Under the pieces are notes generated by a model, which saw only the letters and a program-made list of their open reading frames with translations, had not been told where the DNA came from and ran no database searches. From NCBI GenBank assembly GCA_000711775.1, contig ARYC01019235.1, positions 1-64,000 on the forward strand: 64,000 bases of DNA, read 5' to 3'. This stretch comes from Oxytricha trifallax (taxonomy: Eukaryota > Ciliophora > Spirotrichea > Sporadotrichida > Oxytrichidae). Shown piece after piece: positions 23,375 through 35,500 of the stretch. The position numbers were made by a program, and so were the translations under genes. How positions within the stretch are numbered: the first letter of the stretch is position 1; every line of letters starts with the position of its first letter.

Positions 23375-23800
23375 ATTTATTATTTATCAGAGATGTCGCT
23401 ATTTTTATTATTTTGAATAATTTATCTCATTTGATTTATTGTAAAATTTAAATTTATTTTTAAAAAAAATTATTACAGATGATATTTTAATAAAATATTG
23501 AAAACTTTATTTCTCATTTGTTAGTTATTTAGTTTTTAGCATGAAATTTAATCTGTAGATACAAAATCAATGCAGTAGGATAATTTAAACATATTCAATA
23601 TTTCGGGAACTATGTCTCATACTTATTTCTCATTTATTATAATATTTTTTGTTAATAGTAATGAAATTTGTATGATGTAAAATTTATAATTATTTTTATT
23701 TGACTTTTCTTGTACATTTAGTGTAAAAATTTACATAACTTTTAGGAGTAATTATCGTTTTTGTAAGTTGTTGCTATTTTTGTAAAAATTAGCTTTTCAT
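23375..23800 (-). pseudogene. Relic 5' end of a K-type array gene
   Basis: Plus-strand sequence around 23375-23445 aligns by eye with the MDS1 region of P5 (30085-30155): GTCGCTA..TTATTTTGAA.AATTTATCT. in both. The start codon (23428-23430) is kept, but the signal-peptide frame is broken by small deletions. The shared 5' block follows at 23743-23799 at the expected spacing. No downstream MDSs were found; the solo TBE end at 22940 lies where they should be. Confidence 0.5.
23743..23799 (-). promoter_or_regulatory. Shared 5' block of the relic gene
   Basis: GGAGTAATTATCGTTTTTGT followed by AAGTTGTTGCTATTTTTGTA, then AAAATTAGCTTTTC, nearly identical to the block upstream of P5. Its strong conservation next to a dead gene argues either for recent duplication or for a role independent of the gene. 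Confidence 0.4.
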
Positions 23801-25551
23801 AGATATTAGAAATTATTTTTATCTTTTAAAATATTCAATTATTCATTTTGTATAATATAAGAAGGTAAATTTTTAACGAAGTCAATAAATTAATTAATCA
23901 AAAAATTATTTCAAGAATTAAAATAATTATTCAAAAATATTAAATATTAATAATTAAATCATAATCATAAAGTAAGATTTAATTAAATTTAACATGTATA
24001 AATAAGTGTATAGACCATTATTATATAAATTTATAAAAAAGCTCTTATTTAAACTAGCAAAAGATATAAATAATTATAATAAAAATTTTAAAATATAAAT
24101 TTTACTAAATATTTTTATTTACTTAAGAAATGGTAAAAAATAGACAAATCTAAATTTGCATATTTTAAATAATTAGTATGATATTTTACACACATCATTT
24201 GAAAGAAAAAAGTTATAAGTTTCAATTGCATCTTAAAATATTGAGGAACCTTATATATTATGTAGCTTAAATTTATAATACTACTAAAATTAAACAACTT
24301 TATAAAGCAAAATAATTATATCAAACATATAAGAGATTTTAAAAAATTTTAATATGACAAAAATGAAGGTCAGTTTATATTAATTTAAATTGTTTCGAAA
24401 TAATTTAAGACATTTTGTATCAATAAATTAATAAGTATTATTATTTTTTTGCAAAAAAATATTTTAATTTATCACAATTAATGTTTCTCTTCTAATAACA
24501 TATTCTATTAACTCCTGATTTATCATATAAAATATATAAAATAATTTAATCTAAATTTACTAAAATATGCATTCCAAAAAATTCTTAAAAAGTTTACTTT
24601 AAAATAATAACTACTTTTAGTTGATTGATTTAATTAATTTCCCAAATTGTTATGAATAATTTAAGTTATGTTTAATTAAACTATAATATCCAAATGAAAG
24701 GAATATATATATTATTCTAAATAGCTCACTTTTCTTAAAACTTTACTAAATAAAAATTTTATTAATTAATAAAAAATTATGAAAATTTTAAATTTGAACT
24801 TTTTAAAGTTCAATTCAAATTTATTTAATTAACAAAAAAAATTTTATAAATTAATTGTATGATTAATAAATTTGTAGAAATTATATAATATTTCTTTAAT
24901 ACATAAAACCAAATGAAAATAAATATTATATTATTTTGATAACATAGTTTGATTTTTAATTAAGAGATTATCCTCCCCAATATAACATATTTAATTTGAG
25001 TATTATAATGAATTTAAATTTATGTAATATGCGTCTTCTTTTTATGCTAAATATTTTAATTAAAATTATCAATAGAGTTTTAATTTTATAGATTTTCTGA
25101 TATTCTTACATATTTATTTAAAAAGTACATTATTTTGACTTCACTTCATTTAATATATATATATATATTGATGTAATAATTTAAATTCTTTTACATATAA
25201 AAACATAATTTTAATTATTGAATATTAATTTACAATGTTTAATTAATTATAAATATTTTTAATATTAAAGTAATTTAAACATATTTCAATTCATTCATTG
25301 TTTATTATTTAAGGTAATTTTGAATGAGGAATATTTTTTATGCTAATAAATTTTTATTTATCAATTTTTTATTATTTAAAAAAAATAGAGTAAGATATTA
25401 TGATGAAAAAGTATTTTGATTAATTTGAATCTTGTTAAATTTATTAAAAATTATTTGAAATATAAATAATAATAATAAAGTTTCTTCCAATTCATTCACT
25501 TTTATGTTTTTTTTAAATAATGTTGAAGTAATTTGATTTAATTATTTTGGT
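23801..25551. other. Extremely AT-rich intergenic stretch between the relic and P5
   Basis: 1.75 kb of A/T-rich sequence with no coding frame. A (TA)n run near 25150 is the only simple feature. Nothing structured was recognised. Confidence 0.6.
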
Positions 25552-28500
25552 TCACTGTGATGGTCTGCCATTACAAATTTCCTGAACACCCCATGCTAAA
25601 ATTTTGACATTGTCTTCAATTCTAGCTACTTATCTATCTCCAAACAAATTACTGAAATAAACGGGAACATTATTTTATTTATTGATTAAATAAGTAATTT
25701 TTGATATTTAATTACAAATGAATTATTCCTAACCCACAAAGCACCATTTACACAATCACCTAATAAAAATTATATATTTTAATTTGTCCCAGATTTATGT
25801 AGACAATTCTTCATTACTCGTTTCTTCTGTGTATTCAATTTATTCAAGAGCATCTTGAGCAATCCATAAAAATTATTTATAACTGCCTTTTATTGTATAT
25901 TATGATAAATTATAAAATCTAATTCATTATACTTTGGTTTTTAAACTATTCTTATTAATTTGCTGTTTAAAGTCCCCAAAAAGACCTGAAGATTAAAAAT
26001 TATTATAAATTATTAGATCCCTATATTTAGAATTTAAATATAATATAAAAATCTTCAGATATAATTTTAAATACAAAGAAAAAGCAAAAATAATGAGAGC
26101 ATATATTACTATATTAAAGAAATGCTATATCATTTAAAACTCTTATTGATATAATTTATTTTTAAAAAATACTTTTTATAATTGCTCTGCTCTCTTCTTA
26201 GCAAGAAAGAATTTAAATTTTCATACTTTTTAAATGACCAATCTTAAGACTTTTATAATGTTAATACGATAAAAAATTTGATGTCATTGATTCATTAGAT
26301 TTTTATAGACATGAGTTGATTTTAATTAATTGTGCATATAATTTATTGAATAGATGGAGTGGAATCAACAGGGAGCCAAGCAACTAAAGCATCGAATTCT
26401 CCTTCTTCTACTATCGTGCAATTCCAGCATTCACCATTATAATCTTCACTTGAAGTATTGCTATAAGCAACAGCCATTTAAATCAATGTTAATTATGTAT
26501 AAATTTCCCAGAAATAGTCATTGTAAATAGTTGAAAGTTGATAGTAATTGGCATTAATGGCCATAACTTCTAAACTTAAACCCTAGTATTCCTGGAGTAA
26601 TTTTCTCAAATTTGTTTGAACAGTCTCCTCAACAGATGTCAATGCTTTCTGATCATATTCTAGAGTCCTATAAAATAATGTATCGTTTTATTTTACATTT
26701 ATCCTACTTATCACTTAAGAGAGAATTTGATTAATTTATACTACTCTCTCTTAACAAAATTTCAAAATCGTATTGTAAATATATTGTTTTCAATTAAAAT
26801 TAACGAGATTAGTTATCCTCGCTGCTTGCATCATAACCTTCCTCATTAATAAAGATATTCTGACAATAATATATATATATATATTTTTATTAAAATTGAC
26901 AAGCATTTGCAGTAATTATGCCTTAATTAACATAAAAATAAGTACACAAAATAACGTGTCTATTAGTGATTAAAGTAAGATATGTTTAATATCTATAAAG
27001 AAATCTTTAAGAATTATATTTTTTCTGTGATATTTTCAAATTAATTCTCCCGCTTTAAATCTCTAATTAAAATACCTAAATTTGTCAATGAAATGCTTTT
27101 CAATTTGCTTATTTTAGACTTTATTTTAATTAACTAAATTAATATTTATGCCTTCAGATAGATACATAATCATGTAGCCAGCCTTATCATTAATATTATT
27201 ACAAATTAAACAAGAATATAAGAAAATTGCAAGAATTAATTTATTATATAATGTGAGAATCTGCCTAATTTAAAAATAATTTATAATAGTACAATTTTGA
27301 TTTAAGCAGACTTTAATATTATTACTATACACTTTCGGTCTTAATATAAACTGTATATTTTTCGCATATTGAAATATTCTACAATATGCATTTTTAAAGG
27401 AGAGAAGTGATTTTAATCTAAATCTAGTTAAGACTTTCATGAGTGCATGATTTGCAAACCTCTTTTATTTGAATACTATCTATAGATACATAAAGACTAC
27501 CATTAGAATTTATATTAAATCCAATAATTCGCTTAGTTTTTTTTAAAAATTTTTTAGCAATATCTCTCCATCCTTGCCAAATATTTGATGATACATCACC
27601 TTCGTATAAAGCTTGGAGTACATCGCAATCTCCTACTCCCAATAAATAATTGGCAAGATCCTCAATCTATAAAAATTATATTATAATTTTTAATTCTATA
27701 ATAATTTTAAGTAAACGTAGTCAATGAAATTTGATTCATTATGACAAAAATCTTCGAATGTATTAATTTACTCATATGGGCTTAAGTCGCTTATTCCTCT
27801 CTATTTATCAAAAAATTTCATAAATCCAATATATATTTCAGCGATACTTTTTGTGAATTAGAAAAATTTTGAAAAAATTAATGAGTGTTGGAATAATATA
27901 GTTAAAATATAGTGCTTAACGAGTTAATGGGTTAAGTTAATAAAATATATTGATTATTAAATATTAATTAAATATAATTTATGTTATGAATTTTTTTAAA
28001 TAAAATATATAATGGTACTATAAGAAGATTTTAAGAATTAAATTTTTTAAATCCTCAAAGGTTGTTAAATTAGTTGAATAAAAATTACAAAATCAATATT
28101 TAATTATTTTAATTGTAATATTATATTTAATAAACGATAGTACATATTATTTTTTAATTAGCTCAAACTTATATAAACAGATTTATATCCGGGTAATCAA
28201 TATTGATTTATAAAATCTTGTTGATAAAGTTTTAAAATAGATAAAATCAAGTAAAAAGAATATAATAAAGTAAATGAATTAAAACCAATATGTGTTAATA
28301 TCAACTCTTATTTACTCAAATTTGATAAAAAATTTGTTTCTAAATTTATATTATCTACATTTCAACTTACAAAAGAAGGACTAATTATAATTGAATAAAA
28401 TAATTAATGTAAAGCAATCGTGAAATTCTAATAGATTGACTTAAATTTCTTAGAAAATTATTTCTTAATTAATTAAGTTACTATATTTTATTGCTTTATA

Positions 28501-30144
28501 AAAATATGTGACTATATTATTTCTTAAGCTGCCTGAATATTTAAAATTTTTAACAAATATTCCATAGCATTGCTGGTTGTCTTTATATAATTATGTAAGA
28601 GTCCTGTCAACATCACCAAAAGTCCTTGTATCAGCATCTTCAAGTGGTGTATTGTAAACATCATTCCACGTTTATCCTACGGATTAATCCCATGCTATCG
28701 ATTGGAATGAAGAAAGGCCATCTGACTACTCAGCCAAATTCTTTAAGTTTTACATATGCTTTAAAGGAAAATATACTTGTAATTTACACTTAATAATTTA
28801 ATTCTATAAAGCTGGAATGACATTTTTAGAAGCACCATAAGGTACTGAATTTTTGGGGACAATTATTTATAAAATGCCTCATTACTTAAGATAAAAATTA
28901 TAATCAAGTTCATAATCTAGCTCCTATAAGCCTTTTATTGAAAATTTTCTTATCAATTATTTTTCTGCTGGAACACATATTTGCTATAGTTAATTTTTTT
29001 ATAAGCCTGATTTGCCCTTTTTTATAAATGATCCTAGGAAATATTTACTATATAAATAAATTGAAAATTTCATTAAATATTTTTAATATCGTTATGTAAC
29101 CCGAATTCCTTGATGCATTTATATTTAGAAATTTAGAATTAAAATTTAATATTTATAAGGTAATTTATGAATTGGGTGTCTTTGAGAAAATTTGATCATT
29201 AATTTATTTGAAATATAAAAAAAGATAGTGTCTCTGCATAGACCTTTATCCAGAATTTCCATTCAAAGAAATTCCAAGTTGGGCCAATGCTTATAAATAA
29301 TCTTCTTGATTTGATAAAAAAAAATTGATCATTAATCAAATAATCAAAATAAAAAATTATTTTGCTTAAATTTAAACAAAATTTGAATCCTATCCTGCTA
29401 CAGCATTATTAAATTAGAAAGTTAATTGCAAGGTGGTACTAAATACATTATAATAGAGCTTTCTACTACACTAAGGCCTATCGAAAGCAGGTAGGAGGTT
29501 GCTGGGTGCAACGCATGAGAGACCAGTCGGTGGGGTTCAATTCGTCACCATACACTCTTCGAGTGAGCTGGATCCTAGGATTCCCCTGTATTAAATGAGT
29601 CTACTGGCTTTAGTTCAATTTTCTGGGTAATAGGGAACAGGATGAAGGTACGCTCTGCCTTCAAAAGTGAGAAGACGAAAACTATTGAAGCCAACGATAA
29701 GGTTTTTTCTTCCACACCGGGTTAGGGTGCTGAAGCTACCACAGCGAAAGTACAGGGATTAAGTTTCCCAGCAGCGGTGGGACTGGTAAGCGTTTTTCTC
29801 CAACTTCTGTCACTCTTATTGAATTCTACGAGCTCTGTCCCCGGGTTATAACCGGTCGACATCTTGATTTTAGGAGGAGACTAAGTGATAGCGAGATTAG
29901 TTTTTTTCGGAGTTTTCTACTTCATGACTGCCACGTCACAGAATTTGCCACGTCAACTCACTGAGATACGTCTACTTCACGACTAAGATTGATGGTTTGA
30001 TTTTAGTATTAAACAGTGATATGTTAAATTTATTTGATTTTTTTAAACATCAATCCTTATACAGCGATCAAAATTTAATTTAATTATTCATATAATCAAA
30101 ACAGTCGCTACATTAATTATTTTGAAAAATTTATCTATCTTCAT
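25552..30144 (-). CDS. P5, secreted array-family protein with extra IESs
   Basis: K-type paralogue. The ATG at 30144 gives MKIDKFFKIINVATVL; a TTTTGAT repeat offers one join to IAVQGL, while an alternative next MDS with NAVAGQDS lies at 29385-29412. QEDYLQALAQLG and NGNS are at 29253-29330 and VPYGASKNVIPAL at 28805-28862, split by an IES absent from P2 and P3. CYGIF and KSIAEIYIGF are split by another extra IES at 27859-28558. Further MDSs: CDVLQALYEGDVSSNIWQGW (27560-27650), CQNIF.NEEGYDASSED (26810-26860), ALTSVEETVQTNL (26500-26670), SSEDYNGECWNCTIVEEGEF (26345-26475) and AWGVQEICNGRPSQ with TGA at 25552-25554. Function unknown; secretion inferred. Confidence 0.72.
27859..28558. other. 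P5-specific IES of about 700 bp, pointer ATT
   Basis: Removing it joins GGAAT-ATT to CACAAAAAGTATCGC, restoring the ..IFTKSIAEIYIG.. reading found uninterrupted in P2 (9875-10060) and P3 (about 15130-15180). The content is AT-rich with no gene. The 3-bp pointer is short and could be offset by a base or two. Confidence 0.7.
28863..29258. other. P5-specific IES of about 400 bp, pointer AAATTC
   Basis: GAATTT (plus strand) occurs at 28857-28862 and 29253-29258. Deleting one copy with the DNA between restores NGNSVPYGAS. P1, P2 and P3 have this motif uninterrupted. The IES is AT-rich with no ORF. Confidence 0.8.
29455..29995. other. GC-rich island in the P5 signal-peptide IES
   Basis: About 540 bp of near 48% GC between the first MDSs of P5, in sharp contrast to flanks under 25%. 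It includes CCGGGTTATAACCGGTCGAC and a direct pair GCCACGTCA (about 29930 and 29948). No long reading frame exists even with TAA/TAG as Gln. The short GGTTCAATTC resembles a polymerase III B-box, but no full tRNA fold is seen. It may be an inserted repeat of unknown type. Confidence 0.55.
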
Positions 30145-32500
30145 TTTATTGTCAAATTTGATATTTAATTGGAACAATATGAAATATTTTAAATAAATTA
30201 TTTACATATAAATGATTTACATGATTTTTAATCAATAAATAATACTATAATTTTTGTCTATATTATACTTTTATCTTTACTTAAAAATTAAATTATTTCC
30301 AAAAAAATGTGGTTATTTTTATAAAAAATAAAATTTATGTATCTAAATAGTAACCTAAAATTTTGTAAATTTATTTATTTGTAGCAATATTTATGAGTCT
30401 AAGATGATTAAAATGATATTATGTTTATTATTGATCTTATTAGATCTTCCTTATTTATAGTGAAAATTAGTGTGCATAACTTTTGGGAGTAATTATCGTT
30501 TTTGTAAGTTGTTACTATTTTTGTAAAAATTAGCTTTTCTTATGCATAAGTTAAATTTTATGAGCAATCTCAAATTAAATTTAATTATTCCCTATTTTAT
30601 ACTAAATAAACTTTCATTTACTATTTACGAATCAAAGTGAATTGAATTGACAATCATAAAGACAAAAAACTATCCAGCTTTTCAAGATTTTTACATTCAT
30701 GTTCCAGAGGTAACCAAAAAATGATTTTAAGAGATGAGGGAACTTCATTGTGATGAAAGAAATTGCGAAAATTTTGTACAAGTCTTAACCTTAATGAGAG
30801 TATATTCTATAAGAACCATGACATTTTAAAAAGTAAGTTCTTTAGGGAATTAATGTAAATCTGTAAAGAATTTTCTGGGTGCCAACAAGTTCTAGAAGAA
30901 TTTGGCCATGCCAGGATATTGATATTTAACACTTGTAAATTCATGATTCAAGATTAACTTTTAACTTACATTAATTCTTTTAGGATTTATAGAGTTAAAA
31001 CTGCCTAGACTTTATTGATTCTTTATTATTTCGCTCAAGAAACAATCTGATTTTTTTTATAATCATCGTTGCTTTTTATGTTTCCCGTCTTCTCAATCTT
31101 AAAGGGGGAGTTCCACCTCCATCTCTCTTCTTATTACTAAGGAATCTGGATTTATGGAGTGTATCCTATCAATTACAGGGAAATCCTTCAGGCTCCACCC
31201 ACAAAACTAGTTTCATCTCGATTGAACCCTACCGAATCTCCTTTTTCATGAGATGAACTGGAAAAACCCTTACCTATCCTAATCTTCAGAAAAAAGTGTA
31301 TATTAGAAGAAAGAGGACTCAATGTTGTTTATATCACCCTATAAATCCTTTAACATAACTTTCTAATTTATTATTTTATATTTTATTTTTATAAGTTAAT
31401 CTTAATGATTCGAAATAAATATTTAATATTTTTACAGTAAATTTGCTTTTATAAAAATATTCTGTTATAGTCTAATATTCAAATTGCATTTTATAATTTG
31501 AATACCAAATACAATTAATTTATTTATAGAATACAATTTAAGAATAAAATATTCTTAAATATTTTCAAATAAATCTTTAATTAATAATTTATAAATAAAA
31601 TAAAATTTTTGAATAAAACCTTCCTTTTTGTATTATTATTATTTTGTTGTGATAAAGACCAAAATGAACTTTATAAGTATATAATATGGCATTTATCTAA
31701 TGTCAGTAATATTAACAGGGATTTTTGGGAAATGTCTTACCTTCACTGTATTTCAGGCCAGTTAAAAACATTGAAGCTTGCTTGTCTTTCAAATAATTAT
31801 TTTGTCCTTTAATAAATACATGAACACTACTTAATAAAGAATTACTTAACATTTTCTAAAGGAATTTGAGGGTTTTTAAAGTCAATTTTTAACAATGTTT
31901 TTTTAAAAATAAAATCCTATCAAAACCACAATCAAAATAACCCTTTTAGTAACTTTAAATACAGTATAATTTATAAGGATTATAGAGAGTTTCATGAACT
32001 GTGACATGTCAGATCTGCAGAAGCAGTGACCTTAAATTTTATGGAGAATTAAAACTTATGATACTTTTTAAACTTCATCTTTTTTTCTCTTTTTAATAAT
32101 TATAAATATATAATATTTTTATAAAATGGATGATATTAAATGAATTACAGAAAGTTCTAAAATATATTTAAAAAAAAAAGTTACTATAGACTATTAAAGT
32201 AAATTATATATGGGACTGATTTTTAGTCAAATTATTTTATAACAAAAAATTGGCATTAAATAAAGAATTCTAGATAAAAATACTACATTAATTATAATTG
32301 ATTTGTGATTTAATCATTGATTTTAAATAGGAGATTAATAATTTTTTTCGAAAATAATGTGCGAATATGATGAAAGTAAAATAATTATGAAAAATAGTAT
32401 TAAAGGACTAATATAAAGTCTTTATATTTTGATTACGAATTTATACTATAAGGATTGCTTCATCATATTATAATTAATTATTTAATTAATTTAATTATAA
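30145..32500. other. Intergenic region between P5 and P6
   Basis: The shared 5' block is at 30485-30540. 30650-31300 is less AT-rich and has no convincing frame; it includes GAGTTCCACCTCCATCTC and CAGGCTCCACCCACAAAA. 31300-32340 is AT-rich. A short ATG frame at 31609-31812 with a hydrophobic start was not accepted as a gene. The right 130 bp resemble the DNA left of P4. Confidence 0.5.
30485..30540 (-). promoter_or_regulatory. Shared 5' block upstream of P5
   Basis: GGGAGTAATTATCGTTTTTG, then TAAGTTGTTACTATTTTTGT and AAAAATTAGCTTTTCT, 340-400 bp upstream of the P5 ATG. Reference copy of the repeated block. Confidence 0.4.
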
Positions 32501-35500
32501 TCATGGCTGAGTGTCTGAAGATTCCTCATTATTATCAGTGGTTGCTTCAGTATCAGCGGGAGTTGGAGTCTCAACAGTTGGCTGTTCTTCAACTGGCTAT
32601 GTGGAACCGAGTGATGGTCTACCTAAGCATAATTCGTTTATTCCCCAGGCAATAATATCTACATCATCAAATAAAGTAAAACTATAAATTATGGGTATGA
32701 TACATCTTGTTTCTTTAATTATTATGAGTCTCAGTATTATTAAGGAAAATACTTCAAAATAATTTACAGTAAAATCATCTGGTTGACTGAAAACAACCTA
32801 GTCGGTAAATTGAGTGTTGACATAGTGATCAATGGATCTATCAAAGATCATTACTCCAGCTACGCACTCGTCTCCCATTCCTAGCCACACTTAATTGGCC
32901 AAGTCTTCTTTGCTGTTGGTCTCATCAAATACGATAGCGTCTAGAGTTTCTTAGGTGACTGAAGCGGTACCTTCAACTGGTAACCATGACACGGTCACTC
33001 TGTAGTCTCCCTAGGTAACTGTAAAGCATTAAATCAAAATAATCCTTGAAACTTAAATCAAATTCTTATATTCTCCAACAATTCTTGTTTTTTTTAATTA
33101 TTTAATGAAATGATTGCCAGCACTCTGAATAGAAAGCGTCTTCTGAGGCATCACTAAAAACGGCCCCCATTTGCATCAAGTATTCTGGATAATAAATAAA
33201 ATCAGAGAATTCTATTTCAATTTATTTTAAACTGTGAGAATAGTCCCAGTAAATAGTAGATAAGAAAAACCCGTTGACATTCAAAACCCCAAAACCCCTG
33301 AAGTTGTTTGATTTAGTTTAAGATTGATGAAAGTAGACTATTAACGCACACTATATTAGGGTTTTAAGAGGGTTTATGTAGGGATTTATAGTTTAAATAT
33401 TAGTAATTTAAGTGGGTATAAGAAGTGATTTTCTAAATATTTCATACAAAAATCATCTTAGAGTCATGTAGCAGTTCTCTTTAATTTATCTTTCTAAGTT
33501 AGTGTTTGATTGTTTCTATTGTAGTTTATTATCTTAACTAGGCTTGATGATGGTTGAGTATGCAAGCTCCTTATGCATCCATTAATATTTTATTTATCTT
33601 AATATTTTTGATTCTTTACTTAGAATATATTTTACTTTTGCAGTTAAAGTATTTTTTCAAAGCATTTTGCTATCAATTAATATTACTGTTAGAGCCCAGA
33701 TATCCCATAAAGTGTCGCAATCTCTCCAATCCTCTTTCTCTGGGAAATACCCAGGGGTGCCGTATACATTTCCTTATGCAGAGACTTGCACTCTTTGAGC
33801 TCTGTTGAAGTCTATTATATAAACTCTAAGAGGCTGAAAGTTCATTTTGATGTTCTCTGGCTTTAAGTCTCTATGAACATAACCATGTGAAGCTCTTCAA
33901 TCCACTGAAGCCTAAATGCAGCAATATCTTTTACAAGTAGTATAGCATCAAACTTTATTATATGCAAACACTTATAAACTTTGCCTGTTAAAGAGCATAA
34001 TACTCAACCGAATTCCATTTAGAACTTGTAATCAGCAAAGAAGTAATTTAAAGGATATATCTTAGAAGCATATTAGTCATCAGTAACTATCTTATATTTT
34101 ATCTTCGAGAATAAGGTAGCTTTCTTGGCAAGAATCTATGTCAATTATTTTCGTTATGGGAATCTTCATTGCCTCTATTTTAACCATGATTTTATTGATC
34201 TCAGAGACTGGAAAGTTCTTGACTGCTTTCTTCATTTTAACTTACTTCTAGACTTCAACTCTAAGAGACTCCACTGGGTTTCTTGATCTTCTCTTTTAGA
34301 GGAATCTATTCCCTGTAGGTTCATGAATAAAGACAAAACTTTAATTGTGCTTTTTCTTTAAGTGCACTTTGAGGTCTCTAGTATGAGAATATGGCTTCTC
34401 ACAGAACTCACAGACATACTTCCCATCTTTCTTTTAATGCTTGAGATATAACCTTGGCATATCGTTGTGTATATCTCTCAAGTGTCTCTTATAAGTTGAC
34501 TTGTAAGAGATTCCTTTATTACATTTATAGTCAACTTTTACTGGTAAAATTTAATGTTCAAAGGCAAATTATTTACTCTCCTACCTAATTTTAACAGCTT
34601 CTTTGATAACTAGTACTGCGGTAGCACATACTCTATAAAATATAAAATAAAAGGGAAAAAATGAAACTTATATTTGATGAATGTTAGACATGCTTCCGAT
34701 ATCTCCTATTAAAGTTTTCTGATTATATTTATAAGTATTCTTATTAATAATAATTAAAATATTTATTCACTAAATTTTTTAAATTATAAATTATGATTCT
34801 TCAAATTAATATTTAACCTTAAAATTTAATTCCTATTAAAGCTTAAACTTAATTTGGAGGACCTCCAAAATATTTAAACATTATTAGTAGAAAAATAATC
34901 GTGATAAAAATGGAGATCAATCTGTGAAACTTGGAGCAAGTTTTTCAATGCTTCTCCGCATGTCTTTTCAAGGTTGACCTCCAGTAGGTCCTCCCTATTT
35001 AGTAGTAAGATTTTAATAAACTTAGAATAGATATCCATAATTTTAAATTTCATTATCATTTCTAGAAAGAGGAAGCAAGATGGAGTCTATGAATGATGCA
35101 ATGAAGAGAATTTAATCTCAAGATTTAATAGGAAAATTTCGAAGTAAAGAGGACCTATATAGTTATTTGGTATAGCAAGGTAAGTTCTTAGCTAAGATTT
35201 ATATATTAATCTTTGTTGATTTTCTTGCCTACTTAGGAAGGATCAAAAATATCATTCTTAAAAGCCTTGCTAAGTAAAGAGAAAAAAGCTTTTCAGTCTA
35301 ATGAAATTAGGATGATTGGAATTCCTAACTACCCTGAAACATCTGTTACAAACCTATATGACGATCCTACGAATTATCCAGAAGTTGCTCTCTACCTAAC
35401 CATCAAAGCTGCAAATTTCTAATAAGTTGCCAGAGAGAAACTTCTCCTTTGGTGTTCTTGCAACTCTGAAACCTGAGTACTTAAATGAAGTAATTTATGA

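Noticed and set aside
29520-29545. tRNA or SINE B-box in the second GC island; similar idea at 8740-8755
   Set aside because: GGTTCAATTC fits a T-arm loosely, but no acceptor stem, D-arm or anticodon arm can be paired around it; at 8740 the T-stem closing pair is wrong.
31609-31812. 67-residue plus-strand ORF with a hydrophobic start
   Set aside because: Short, alone in AT-rich DNA and not continued under the ciliate code by any recognisable segment.
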